Positions 21,976-33,138 of a stretch of DNA of 64,000 nt are shown one piece after another. The position numbers were made by a program, and so were the translations under genes. This stretch comes from Hyphodiscus hymeniophilus (taxonomy: Eukaryota; Ascomycota; Leotiomycetes; Helotiales; Hyphodiscaceae): positions 248,001 through 312,000 of the forward strand of contig VNKQ01000017.1 in the NCBI GenBank assembly GCA_016508695.1, given 5' to 3'. Numbering within the stretch: position 1 is the stretch's first letter; each line of letters starts with the position of its first letter. A model generated the notes under the pieces. The model was given only the letters and a program-made list of their open reading frames with translations. It had not been told where the DNA came from and made no database searches.

Positions 21976-22643
21976 TGTATCAGACAGTTGATGGATGTGG
22001 AGGAAATATTAGCATTGATTGTTTTGAAGTTGTGGATAGATAGGGAGAGTGGTTGAGACGGAGGGTCCGACAATATTGAAAAAAGTGACGAACCTCGCCT
22101 CGTCACGACGGCGAGGGTTCTGTCCTTTAGCTTCCGTAGTGGGGTGATAGACGTGAACCTAAAGCGGTGAACCACGAGCGGTGATTTTCCGGCGGGAGAC
22201 GATTGATTGGGAATAACTCGGGATCCGCCTTTGTCAGGAATCTCCATAAATGATTTTCCGACTAACATTCACCACGTTGATGTGACAATACACAGTTCGC
22301 CCGTTGAGTTTGGCATATTCACCGACACTTGTCATTGAGGTTATCGTGAGATGGCTCGACCGCTCGATTCGACCGTACGTAGCCAGCCACAACACCACCT
22401 AACTTGAGAGGAACGCAAAAACTGCCGAAATAGAGCGCATGTACAATACACATCAAACAAGGCATTACGTGCACAGACTTCAGATGATTCTTCAAAACTC
22501 ACAGGTCGTTGGATAGATACAGTTTCCCATTTGTCAATACCTGCTGGATGATTGACAGATTATCGCATGGGGACACACCAGGTAACTCCAGTATATCCCA
22601 CGAATCTCATGCCGAAAGGACTCTTTTTCATTCTCCTGCGCGT
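21976..22643. other. Intergenic, promoter of the F-box gene
   Basis: 668 bp between the F-box gene start and the Tctex1 stop, both on the minus strand. No gene is seen. Confidence 0.5.
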
Positions 22644-23303
22644 TTATATCGCAATCCAGATCACACTAATAACCACATCTAATCCCTTGCTCTCTCCTCC
22701 CTCGTATTTGAAGCTCCACATTCCATCGCTCTTCTCATTCCAGTATGCTCCCGTTGCACTGTGCATTCCCCTCCGTCCAACATGAGGCTTCCCATCTGTA
22801 CCTGTGGCTTCGGTCTTCGCATCGCTTGTTGAGACTTTCGCAGCGTCCTTTTCCGGTGGCGGCGAGGAGAGTTCTGGGGCTGCTTTCGCTTTATTCAGAG
22901 CAGAGGTTGGGACGAGATGTTGGATTATAGTGCTGTTGACCGCGAATTTGAATGATGGGGAGCCACCAGATGGAGAGGATTCGGAGATCAAGGACCGGAG
23001 GATGGAGTTCTGAGAGGGGTAAGTCAAAACTGTGTGCTTCGCCAGAACAAGAGTAAAACGTACAATGATCATAGTGTTCCATGGTTCCGTTTTCGAATGC
23101 TCGTAGAACTCGGTGCTTCCCAAAGCACTTTGGCAGGCCTTTCCAGCTACTCAGTACATGTTCATAACCATAGCTCCGCGGGGAAGCTTACATCGTTTGC
23201 GATTTGCTTGAGTCGAATGTAAGAGATGGGCTAGAGACAATGTTAGGCTCTCCATCAATCAGCTTAGGACTCAGCATACCGGTGTCGCAGAAGAGGAAGC
23301 CAT
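22644..23303 (-). CDS. Tctex1-family dynein light chain
   Basis: Four exons (23280-23303, 23192-23230, 23064-23138, 22644-23009) encode 167 aa; the first three are only 24, 39 and 75 nt. The start is MASSSATPPISYIRLKQIAN. The C-terminal strand pair HSATGAYWNEKSDGMWSFKY followed by GLDVVISVIWIAI matches the dimer-forming beta strands of Tctex1/DYNLT light chains. A proline/alanine-rich insert (about 85-120) is longer than in animal DYNLT1 (about 113 aa) but fits filamentous fungi. It should bind the dynein intermediate chain and help cargo transport along microtubules. It is divergent from VTC1 with 441 bp between start codons. Confidence 0.8.
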
Positions 23304-23744
23304 TTCGCCGGTGACTTCGAAGGCTTTTCGTAAGGAAACAACTTCAAGAGGTTGAGGTAAGTGAGGGTTTGTGTTGATCACCACCCAAAACATTCAAGCT
23401 TCTATTTTGATGCGGCACGTGATACTTCCGCCTTTCTGGGGTAGCTTGAGCAAAGCGGAATAGCTCCAAAACCTTGCTTAGGATCCCGCATTCAGCAGAT
23501 GAACCTATCATTGCTCGATCTGACGACACGTTCTCCCATGCCCCACCAAGCAGTTTCCTGGACGGACTCAATTCTCTTTTCAATAAGGTAGCCTTTCTCC
23601 AAGAGCTTCCCCTCGTTGCACATATTTTCGGGACAGACATCCAAACCTTCGTTACACCTTGAGCACCATTCTGAGACCAGGGCACATTCTCCGTCGACCC
23701 AATTGACAATCGACTGTCCACCAATTACAAGCCAGCCCATCACA
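23304..23744. other. Divergent promoter, Tctex1 / VTC1
   Basis: 441 bp between two start codons. Open frames here carry no family signature. Confidence 0.5.
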
Positions 23745-24193
23745 ATGTCCAGCCAGCCTCTCCTCCAGTCCGCTCCAGGTGAGGCAGAGAACCCTCCAAC
23801 CTCTTCCGTCCGCTAACTTTCTTCCTCACAGGCAAACGCATCGCCCTCCCCACGCGCGTGGAGCCCAAAGTCTTCTTCGCCAACGAGCGGACCTTCCTCT
23901 CATGGCTGAACTTCACCGTGATCCTCGGCGCCCTCGCAATCGGCATGCTGAACTTCGGCGACCGCCCGGCCTTCATCTCCGCCTTCCTCTTCACGCTCGT
24001 CGCCATGGCCACCATGCTGTACGCCCTATACACGTATCATTGGAGGGCGAAGTCGATCCGGCTGAGGGGGCAGGCTGGGTTCGATGATCGGTTCGGTCCG
24101 ACATTTTTGGCCATTGTGCTTTTGCTGGCGGTCATTGTTAATTTTGTGCTGAGGATTGTTTATGCCAGTAAGGAGAAGGGTGGGAAGCTTTGA
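23745..24193 (+). CDS. VTC1: Vacuolar transporter chaperone subunit Vtc1 (DUF202)
   Basis: Two exons (23745-23778, 23832-24193) with a GTGAGG...CACAG intron give 131 aa. The frame begins MSSQPLLQSAPG and continues KRIALPTRVEPKVFFANERTF. The block VEPKVFFANERTFLSWLNF and three transmembrane helices (about 40-60, 70-90, 105-125) are the DUF202/VTC membrane domain, and the short length without an SPX domain identifies Vtc1. In the VTC complex it is a membrane subunit for polyphosphate synthesis and translocation at the vacuole. The first intron lies right after the short cytosolic tip. The coding sequence is more GC-rich than its neighbours, probably from codon bias of a highly expressed gene. 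Confidence 0.93.
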
Positions 24194-24643
24194 GTGTGTT
24201 AGTGGAGAGTTTGAGCTGAGGGACTGTCGGTATAGACGGTTAAAGTGCAAGAGGGAGAGCTGGGCGATTCGTTGAGCGGTGCACTATGTAAATTGGTAGA
24301 ACGGTGAACATAAGAGATGGAAGTGCTGCAAAACGATCATGGGCATGGCGTTCTGGGAGCGCCCCTAGGTAGATTTGGTACTATGGGCAGGGATATTGCA
24401 GAATGTATATGGCTCGAATTTCAATGGTCTCACCAACTATCTGCTCGTGGGGCTCGTAATAATACAACGCAGTGATCAAGAAAGCATGCATAGTTGTATT
24501 ATGGATTGGGTTGAGCTTGAGGACATAGAGCCTGCCGACCCCACGAGTTGTAGAATAATTTGCATTCTAGACTCTTTACGAGTTTGGGTATCTTAAGCTT
24601 AGCAAAACAGAACGCCGCTACACCTAAAATTACGAAGAGCTCT
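24194..24643. other. Convergent intergenic spacer
   Basis: 450 bp between the stops of VTC1 and the Alba-type gene. Nothing else is seen. Confidence 0.5.
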
Positions 24644-25520
24644 CTATTCCGTCTCCTTATGTACTGGTAAACCATTCGTCTGTTCTCTATCCAACCATTA
24701 GCTGCCCGATCAACCCGATATTGGGTAAATGCGACTTACCCATAAGCCCTCCTTAGCCCCTCAATCCTGACCCTGGACAGAAACAAACTCATAATAGGCA
24801 CAGATCTGACCTTAGCCTTCCCCTCATTAGCCCTCTCGAAAGGCGTCTTCATAGTCTCAAACGCCGTACTTTCTTCCTCGCTCTCATCCGCCTTCCCACC
24901 CTCACCCCCTCGCACCTCTTCATCCACACTCTCTCCATTCTTCTCATTACCTGCAGGCTTCTTCTTCTTCTTATTGACCTCAGCCTTCTCCTTCACCTCC
25001 TCCATCATCCCCTCAACAGCACAGTAGCTAAACCACTTCCCCCCTCCCTCGCAATCTCCCTCTTCGCAATCTCCGCAATGCTGATCATCTTGCTCGCACA
25101 AGCCGCCTTGGCATGGAGCATCACCACCCTCGGCTTCTCGTTCGCTGGCGTGGGATAAACAGAGAGGATCTCGAGGACCCGCGTCACTTTCTGCTGGATG
25201 TGCGAGGAGGAGATGATGCTTTGTGTTGTGACATCGTGTGTCTTCGCCAGATCGGCTTGGGAAGGGGGTAAAGGTGCTGCATTGCTCGATTGAGAGGCTG
25301 GAGGGGGATTTTCGGAGGGCGATTGGAGCTGAGGCTGTGCAGAGGTGGTGTTGGTGTTAGAGGGTTTGGGTGTCTCGAGGCTGGTTGATGATGGAGGGTT
25401 CTTTCTCGCCTTCTTGGATGGGGGAGGGCCGCCCTCGTGTTGCTTCTTGGGAGCATCGTGGGGACGCTTGTTGGAGTTCACTCGTCTGGCTGGTTCTTTG
25501 GTGCGCGCCATTTGGGACAT
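24644..25520 (-). CDS. Alba-superfamily RNase P/MRP subunit (Pop6/Pop7 type) with a one-base frameshift
   Basis: Exon 1 (24740-25520) and a 43-nt last exon (24644-24686) flank a GTAAGT intron. The N-terminus is basic and low-complexity. The Alba core starts at about 85 with VTTQSIISSSHIQQKVTRVL, continues with KPRVVMLHAKAACASKMISIAEIAKREI, and is followed after an acidic linker by KVRSVPIMSLFLSRVRIEGLRRAYGEQTN. At about 25040 the frame breaks inside a run of six C (plus strand). With seven, REGGKWFSYCAVEGMMEEV continues the domain and the exons are in phase, giving 274 aa. Such proteins bind the RNA of RNase P and MRP and are essential in yeast, so a homopolymer error in the sequence is more likely than true loss. 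Pop6/Rpp25 and Pop7/Rpp20 assignment is not resolved. Confidence 0.7.
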
Positions 25521-28500
25521 TTTTCTTCTTAAGAGAGATGGAGGTGTTGTTGGAAAACGATCTCAGCCTCGCCAGGAATTTCGCCAAAGGCTTTACGCTA
25601 GCGACACCGACCACTTACAACCATTTGACCGCAAACGCCTTCCCAGATGCACTGATGGACGATGAAATCTTGATGATGTTCTCATACTAGCTACTGAAGG
25701 CTGACATGATACTCAGACATGCGTCAACTCCCTGAAGATCCCAAAGCCTTGTCACTGTGTCACGTGCGAGGCTGTAGATGGGAAGTAGGTAGATACCTAC
25801 AGACTGCGCTTATGGATGCAAAGGACAATTATCTATCATCAGGCAGACCATGTTACCAGACTTCCATCATCATCCCTTGCGAAGACCACTTAATCTCAGC
25901 AAGCAGTTCATTACGTGGCGCGATATAAGTGGATGTTTCCAAGCAGCCACCAGCGTGGGACTTAACACTTTCCCTTTTTGAAATGCGATTCTTGTTTCAC
26001 AGGGTTTACTTGTCAAAACGTGGCATAAGAAGCCATGAAATTTTCCATATTCATGAATTCCCTGGAGCAGAAATACTTGCAGGTGCCTTCATAGAAACTG
26101 GAGAAGGGCAGCGGGAAGGACAGATTCTAAAAGTGGCTTGAATTGGATCACGTTGGGATCTACCTCAGATACTTGAAATTTGCAGTTCATTCGTGTCTGA
26201 TACGGAGCTGAGGACTATGGAAAATACAAGAAACAAAACACAGCAATCAAACTTATTCCACGGCTCTCTCCACCCTTGACGTACCCAGCGCTCCCATCCA
26301 ATGCTGAGTACTTTTGCTACTTGCTGACGAAATTGGTGCATCATGCATGTAATCTTTGTGCTGAACTCCATTCAGAGCTTGTATTTGGAATCACGCACTG
26401 TTGGAGGTAACAATTTGATATTAGGACGGGGAATAATGTGTTCGGCAGCAGAGAGATGAGGGGAGGGTTTGTCAGGGTGGAGGTGCCACTTGTGTAGGAA
26501 ATGGCAAAGGAAGAGGAGCTCGTTCATTCGAGAGACTTGATTTGTACGCTGTCTCGTATAGGGAGGAAATTCAAAGTATGACACTTGAAGGGTATGAGTG
26601 AATAAAATACATGGATTTTAAGAGAGGAATATTAACATATATATATAGAAAGAGATACATATATATACATGCTTTCTGCATTCAAGGAAAGATACTAACG
26701 AGGTTGTTAAGTAGGGATTCAATGACGAAAGTTAGTAAGAAATATGAGTAGTCGCAGTAGGAAGATTTGACTAATTGGTTGAAACGGTAATACTATCTGA
26801 AAGTTGAAGTAAAATCAGATACTATAAAATGCTGGAGCCAAGGCAGGGTAGCATCGAAGTAGGTAGGTAGGTACCTTCGATACGTAGATGAATTCTAGCA
26901 TCACATGATTTGCATCAAGGGAATGAATAACATTTGAAGCTTGTCATCACGGCTGGGCGCATGCGGACTGACCACTCCCGCACGTAAGCCAAGAGCAAGA
27001 GATGGAATTACCGGTGTATTGGGTAGGCCATGCAGCTGATTGGAGTTTCTTTCCCTCCTCCTCCTTCCCTCCTCCTACCCTCCCCCTTCCTAATGGGAGG
27101 AAGCATACCTACGCAAGCACCAGCCGAGCAAAGTACGAAGGTACGATGGATGTGCTCTGATATGGGGAATCGGGTGTAGGCTGACAGCCGCGCGGCTTGG
27201 AGCGAGGTACGCTGCCTGTTCGTCTGACACCGATATGGGGATTTGTTTGTTTGTTATCTTTCCAAATAATCTGTGGAGGGAAACGAAGCTTTCCAAACGA
27301 GGCAGGCAGGTAGGATCGAATGATTCGGTTCATCCACCAGCCCAGCCCTTTCTGGTTGGTGGTGATTACGGAGCGTACCGGACATACCTAAGGTGAGCGA
27401 GATGGTATGACTAAGAAATGGGCACTCCTACTTAAGGTACTTGTTCTTGAGTACCTGTACGCACTGCGCAGACCAGACAAAGAAAGGACGCAGACTATTC
27501 GATATTTGTCACTTGTCATTCGTGCTCTTCAACTAAGGTGTGAGGTGTGTCCTGTTGGGGGTGTGTACACAGCAGGGTCTATTTAGTGATGCGGTGACAC
27601 AGCTGGGCACGCCCCAACTCGTGGCGCAAAACAATGGGTGGGCCAGAACGAAGCCCTTCGCTACCTACCGCACGGCAGCACGGAATGGAAGCCTACGAGG
27701 ATCTAAGGAAGCCAAGGGATGGATGGGATGGCATAGCGTGTCTCTGTTTGGCTGCCTAGCTACACACCCAAACCGCACCCGTCCCACACCCAATCAAATC
27801 CTCCTTCATCCTTCCAAGCGAGCCAAGCAAAATATATACGGCGCAGACTAGTCCAAAAGCAGTTAGTTCTACTCTCAGTCCTCCCTCCAGAATTAGCGCA
27901 TAATGCAGCCCAAGCCCAAACCGAGAGGCCACCCCATCGCCGCCGCCCATCTGCCTGCATGGTCGCAAAACAACATCCATCATTCATCTCCTTTCACTCT
28001 GACAAGACTTCTTTCTCATTCACCACAACAGCTCCTCCCCTTTCAATATCCGAGATCTCTCCTGTTTTAATTCATATCACGACATCACTTGTAATAACGT
28101 CCTCTTTTCGCCCCTTTTCGCCCTCTTCATTCCCTCCCTTTTCGCTCCTATCGCCTCCGTCTGTCCCGGCGCCTTCCATTGCTTTCGCTGCCTTGCTTTA
28201 TCATCCAACAACAGGCTTGAGAGCAACCGCGACGGCGACGACCACGGCCACAACAACAACAACGCCACAACGGCATCTTCGATTCTCACACTCCTTTCGA
28301 CACGCTCTCTTTACCCGATACGACCTGTAATTTATTAATCTTTCTTGTACAAACTTTCAAGCGCGAGTGTACGATACATAGTGGCTGCATTTCAGGGAAG
28401 CTCCACTCGCCGATCTACGACGTCAGCCCGAGACGTTGGGTGGACCGCGACCCAACAACCACAAAGAAACATATTCTGGCACCGAAGATTCACACTGGCG

Positions 28501-28648
28501 CAGCCTTCTCCGCGATCATACAAGCGCCAGGTCGTGCGCATTCTGAAAGGGCTCGACGTTCACCTGTATGCGAATGTTCCGACTTCCATCTTGGATCTCC
28601 GAATCCAGGGGTTGTGATAGGGAGGTAAATGGACACGCGGACATCAAG
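25521..28648. other. Long intergenic region and leader of the Ahc1-like gene
   Basis: 3.1 kb without a recognised gene. It holds AT-dinucleotide runs near 26635-26670, TAGG/CCTA-type repeats (25790-25800, 26860-26880, 27385-27395), and from about 27750 a pyrimidine-rich, CA-rich stretch (ACA/ACG triplets at 28225-28275) typical of a fungal transcribed leader. Open frames in it look like composition artefacts. Confidence 0.6.
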
Positions 28649-30508
28649 ATGGCGACTGCCATGAGTCCAGTGATGGACATCGTTTCTGGAGGGGTGGCGA
28701 AACGGAAGAGAGGTGCAAGTGAAGATGAACCGGATATGACCGATGAGGGATTTTACGAGCCCAAGCGGAGGAAGCAGAGTCTCACAGACGAAGTAGAGAG
28801 CCCAGCAGAGCATTCACTCGACGAGAAGAAAGCTGTAAATGTTGGCACCGACCGAGTTCGTGAGACTATCGACGCGCAGTTCAGTCTTGAAATACTGTTA
28901 AAGCACAACGAGTTACGCTTGATCAACCAAGAGCTTGCCAAGTGTCAAGTGGCGTTGGAACAGTTGCGACGTTGTTCTCTGATTCCCTATCCAACTTCTC
29001 AAGGCACCTCAGAGTCAATGTGGAATATCAGTAATGGTATCGGCCCTGCTCTTGCGCAAGGGAACCATGTACCTCAATGGGCGTCACCGTATGGAGTCAC
29101 TGACGGCCCATATACGAGGCATTATGCTAAATGGCTCATTCCTGATCCAAGTTTCGATGGTGCTCAGGTTGAATGGAATCGCGCCTTTGACCCGTCACGT
29201 GTAGGAAAGACTGTACTAGAAGGTCGGTCTACAAGAAACAGCATTGGCGATATCACACCTGCCAGCAAAGCAAGATCTCAAAGAGGATCCACTGGTCAGA
29301 AACTGCAAGCTTTATCCAGCGGCTATCCTCAAGCAAAAGAGAAGGCTGGACCGTGTATCCTCAAGCGACAGGATGGTCAAATGGTCAAGCTTGTGTGTAT
29401 CGATTGTCAAAGAGAGAACTTCTCAAGTACTCAAGGTTTCATCAATCATTGTCGCATTGCTCATCGTCGAGACTTTAAGAGTCATGAAGAAGCTGCCGTG
29501 GCGAGTGGACAGCCGATAGAGATTGACGAGGTTGGTGGTGTAGTTGGAGAGGATAACCCTCCGACTTCAGCCACCGGCCTTGTCCATCCACTCATCAGAA
29601 ATACTCCCCCCGATAGAGAAGCTTATATTGCTCTTCTTTCTCGCATCGATGCCTCAATGTCATTGTTCAAGCAAGGGAAGCTTCAAGGTGTGACTTCCAT
29701 ACCTTCAAGTGGAAACTCGACACCCATCAAACCATCAGTTGAAGCTACTCCTCATCGCAACTTCGTTGCTTCATCAGAAACTCCCCACCTTTCCAACTTG
29801 ATGCGAAGTAAAGGCCTTGGTGTCAACTTGACAGACATGGTTGGTGAAGCGAAGACGCAACTCGATTTCGACAACTTGTCTTCACATGAAGATGATTCTG
29901 ACGGTGAGAAGCCAGCTCAACGTCCATTAGGTGGTCTAGATGGAGCCGACTCTCCCGTCCCCATGCGCATGCCTGCTCGGGCAGCAATGTCGCCAGCACC
30001 GTTCGGGCGACCAACGAGTAGCAAGGGCATTGACAGCAAGAATGCTCGAAAGCCTGGGATTTCACCACGTATGACCTTCGCCACTCCTGTGATCAACACA
30101 AGTGCGACAACATATCCAGCCCGTGCCCATCAAGTCGAAATCGACGTCGAAGCACCTCCAGATGTCGACAACGATATCGATATGATGGGTGCTTCATACG
30201 CTGATTTAAGCCCCAATACTGTAGCGAGTAACAACGCACCCAGCTTGGTCAGTGACGACGGTGAATACGACGACGGAGACGATGATGCAGAGAGCACCCG
30301 CTCAGAAGACCAGTCCGAAGATAGCGACGTAGCAGAAATTGACATCGAAGACGGAGAGGTAGAGAAAGTCATCCCTCGAACAGTCATGCGGAACCGATCC
30401 GGAAGTCAAGGTGAAGCTGTGCGGCTAAGAAAGGAAGAAAAGCACGTTGCGTTTGTGAGTCCGGTGAAGGAGGCTAAGGCTAAGGGACCTGGACGAACCC
30501 GCAAGTGA
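28649..30508 (+). CDS. Ahc1-like C2H2 zinc-finger protein (ADA acetyltransferase complex type)
   Basis: A single exon; I prefer the ATG at 28649 (MATAMSPVMDIV, 619 aa), since the 27 residues from the upstream in-frame ATG at 28568 look like translated leader. A bipartite basic stretch (AKRKRG...PKRRKQ) should be a nuclear signal. The region DAQFSLEILLKHNELRLINQELAKCQVALEQL is predicted coiled coil. A C2H2-like finger, CIDCQRENFSS...FINHCRIAHRRDF, lies at about residue 249 onward. This pattern is that of the AHC1-like zinc finger, known from a yeast ADA histone acetyltransferase subunit. The C-terminal half is Ser/Pro-rich and very acidic (about 510-580), ending in a basic tail. A role in chromatin regulation is inferred from the finger only. 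Confidence 0.65.
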   Translation: MATAMSPVMDIVSGGVAKRKRGASEDEPDMTDEGFYEPKRRKQSLTDEVESPAEHSLDEKKAVNVGTDRVRETIDAQFSLEILLKHNELRLINQELAKCQVALEQLRRCSLIPYPTSQGTSESMWNISNGIGPALAQGNHVPQWASPYGVTDGPYTRHYAKWLIPDPSFDGAQVEWNRAFDPSRVGKTVLEGRSTRNSIGDITPASKARSQRGSTGQKLQALSSGYPQAKEKAGPCILKRQDGQMVKLVCIDCQRENFSSTQGFINHCRIAHRRDFKSHEEAAVASGQPIEIDEVGGVVGEDNPPTSATGLVHPLIRNTPPDREAYIALLSRIDASMSLFKQGKLQGVTSIPSSGNSTPIKPSVEATPHRNFVASSETPHLSNLMRSKGLGVNLTDMVGEAKTQLDFDNLSSHEDDSDGEKPAQRPLGGLDGADSPVPMRMPARAAMSPAPFGRPTSSKGIDSKNARKPGISPRMTFATPVINTSATTYPARAHQVEIDVEAPPDVDNDIDMMGASYADLSPNTVASNNAPSLVSDDGEYDDGDDDAESTRSEDQSEDSDVAEIDIEDGEVEKVIPRTVMRNRSGSQGEAVRLRKEEKHVAFVSPVKEAKAKGPGRTRK

Positions 30509-30802
30509 GCGAAAAGGTTCGTAAGCAAGAGGAAACCAAGTCGACGTGACGTGTCCGAGGTTGTCGGAATGAAATGAGCTGTGCAGGCGTTGAATCTTAC
30601 ACTTTTGTTGCATCACGCTTAGATCACACACCCTTCTCTTAGAAATACTGTATGATAGAAACTACAATCGATATGCAACGGTCGAATTCGCCTATGCCCG
30701 ATACCGATTACAACTTTCACAAAAGTCCTATAAATTTCCATCGCTCTCATTCCCTTCACATAGACGTTAAACCCTTACTCTCTGCTCTCTACCCATCACC
30801 TC

Positions 30803-32235
30803 TCATTTCCAACCACTTCTACGCAACTCGCCCCTCTCCTCCTCATCCATCGTTCCCTTCTGCTTTTTGAGCTCCGTTTTTAAATCTTGGTTCTCGCTCT
30901 CCAACCTGCACTCTCAGTCAGCATATCCAACAAAAGCTACCTTCCCTTCCAGTTTTTAGTACTAGCCTCTCTGTCTCTTACAACTCCACCCTAGAAACAT
31001 CTTCGGAGTCAAGGAGAACGCAGGACGATGGCCGGAAGATACATGAACGAGATAGAGAGAGAGTCAAGGATCTCCCGCCGGAGGACGGAAGGGAAAGGAG
31101 AAAAGGAAAGGGTAGGAAAGGAACAGGAATCGCTTAACGTACTGCTCAATCCTCATCTCCAAGCCCTCCATCTGCTCCTCGGCGCCAACGCTGAACTCCT
31201 CTATGATCTTGAAGAAGCGCCACAGGCGCAGGATGATGACGAGGGAGGCTACCTCTTCGAGCACGCCGTGCAGCAGGACGTCCGTGACGAAGCCGGCCAC
31301 GATGACCGTTGCGTCGAAGAGGTGGAACTTTGACTGGAAATAGCTGGGGGTGGGCAGGGTCGTCAGTTGAAGCTTCTATATTGAGTCTGACTTGCGAGAT
31401 TGCTGGGGAGAGAGAAGCTAGGTGGGTCATTGGGTAGGAAGGGCTTGATAGAAGGAGGGATGTGACCAACCGCCAGCCGAAAGCCCAGACGCTCAATAGC
31501 AGCTCGAGCATGAAGAGACAGCTGAATACTAATCCTGCTATTCCGAGACCCTCGCGCGCTTCGTCCCACTTCGGGTCGGTGTTCCCTTCGTCGCATTGGT
31601 AGAGGTTGATTATTATGTCGGCGAAGATGCCCAGGAGGTCAAAGGAGACGAGGCTGAGGACTGTGTAGTGCTGTGCTCGGGAGGAGAGGAAATCTCGGAC
31701 CTGAAGCGATGGTCAGGTGGTTAGTCCCTGTTCTGCTAATGCTCACATTTGGAAAGGAAATAGATGGGAGTGTTCGCAAGTGTGGAGTGTGCTTTTGGAC
31801 GGGTTGGATCCCACTTGATGATCCACGCCCTGGCTCAGACGGTTTGGACGATTCGGTGCCTTGTGTTGCCATCCGACAGATCCTGAACGTTCAACACTAT
31901 CTGATCCATTCAGACCCTGTTTGCCCGGTGAGGGATTGTCCTGAAGTTCCCAGCATCTTTTTCCTCATCATTCAAGTCTTTGAGCATAGGGAAGTATTAT
32001 CGTAGCAAAGTTCGATTGTACACCATACAAGCTGGGAAAGAGACTTTGAGACTGGGAAGTGAGAATGATAACATATCCCACTCACAGATTGCCGGCAGAT
32101 ATTGTACGCTTTTTTATACCGCGTTGTGCGCTGTTGGAGATTCTCGGGCTGCCGCCCTTCTGCATTGTCTGTTACTGATGTATGATCTTCATAGAGAAGG
32201 GGCTGTGAGGAGGAAGATGCGGCTGAGGAAGACAT
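30803..32235 (-). CDS. Voltage-gated proton channel (Hv1-type)
   Basis: Exons 32086-32235, 31471-31700, 31143-31343 and 30803-30905 encode 227 aa, phases consistent. The four-helix voltage sensor is clear. S1 carries Asp71 (VSFDLLGIFAD), the place of the proton-selectivity Asp of human Hv1 (D112). S2 has Glu116 (FMLELLL), S3 has Asp137 (LFDATVIVAGFVTD), and S4 is VIILRLWRFFKIIEE with Arg166, Arg169 and Lys172. The third gating charge is thus Lys instead of Arg, and the Asn after it in human Hv1 is Glu175. There is no pore domain. A short C-terminal coiled coil (LESENQDLKTELKKQKG) should allow dimers. The expected role is plasma-membrane proton extrusion. Intron 1 (385 nt) is long and hides a possible alternative first exon. 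Confidence 0.87.
31747..31872 (-). other. Possible alternative first coding exon of the proton channel
   Basis: Within the 385-nt first intron an ATG at 31872 opens 42 codons that end exactly at a good GTGAGC donor (31746). A 46-nt intron with a CTAAC branch point leads, in phase 0, into the same S1-containing exon. It would replace the first 50 residues by another Ser/Pro-rich cytosolic tail. Confidence 0.35.
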
Positions 32236-33138
32236 TGTGGTCCTTTCTTTGTGGTAGGTCACAGCCTGAGAATGGATAGTGGTAATTAAGGAGGGTAGCT
32301 CAAGCTTTGAATGTTGTTCTGGTGATGAGAGAGCTGGAACTCGTGCTGGAACTCGTAGCCTCGTCAGCTCCAGAGAGGAAGACGAAACAGCTGGAGGGTA
32401 AGGGCAGCCCTAGATAGTATCACAGCAGAAGCTCCCGTAGCTTCTTCGTAATGTGGCAGAATGAATAAATCAGGTGCTGACGAGACAGATCGGATAGAGA
32501 AAGGAGGTGCTGTTGAAGAGAAAGGTGCATCATGCATCGTGGCGCACAATGCGATAAGATGGCACTTGCTTTTGGTGTGGCCGCATGGGATACTTTAGAC
32601 GAGGCTTGCAGTAAAATCGTTTGATACGAATTAAACAGTGCTGTCAATTGAACAATTTCATTTCATTGCACAATAGATTTGATAAACCATGGCAGACAAC
32701 AGCCTTGTGTTCAGCCTTGGCTATTCCTATCGTCGTCATTTCTTGGCATGATGAACCGCAGAGCTGTCGCGCGCTAGCGCCAAAGTTCGTCGAGGTAGCC
32801 TCGCGTCGTCTCTTGTATTTTCGATCTGTATCAACAACTTCGTTCGCCATCAACATTCTTCAGTTTGTCGGTCTTCAAAGGTATGTCCTATCCCATCCTC
32901 TTATTGTCTGGTTGTCTGCTCTCTGGTCTCCCTTTGTGCGCTTTCTTCAACCCTTCAGCCAAGGAAGCAGCAAAGTTGCCGCCAGCCTTTGTTGTTCGCT
33001 CATCTCCGAATCGACGCTTGAGCGACGCTTAACAATCACTTTAGTTCTTGCTAATAAGCGTATCTAGACTACCATTGTCGATTAATTGCCCTCGCCGATA
33101 CTCCTTAAAATTTCCGTACCCTTCAGCGAATCATTAAT
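32236..33138. other. Divergent intergenic region, proton channel / Pab2-like gene
   Basis: About 0.9 kb. The right third is pyrimidine-rich, like a leader. No gene is seen. Confidence 0.5.

Noticed and set aside
26635..26670. AT-dinucleotide run considered as a transposon end or origin
   Set aside because: Simple microsatellite without terminal repeats or target-site duplication.
27959..28330. 123-codon Ser/Thr/Pro-rich frame
   Set aside because: Pure composition effect of a pyrimidine- and CA-rich leader; no domain or signal.
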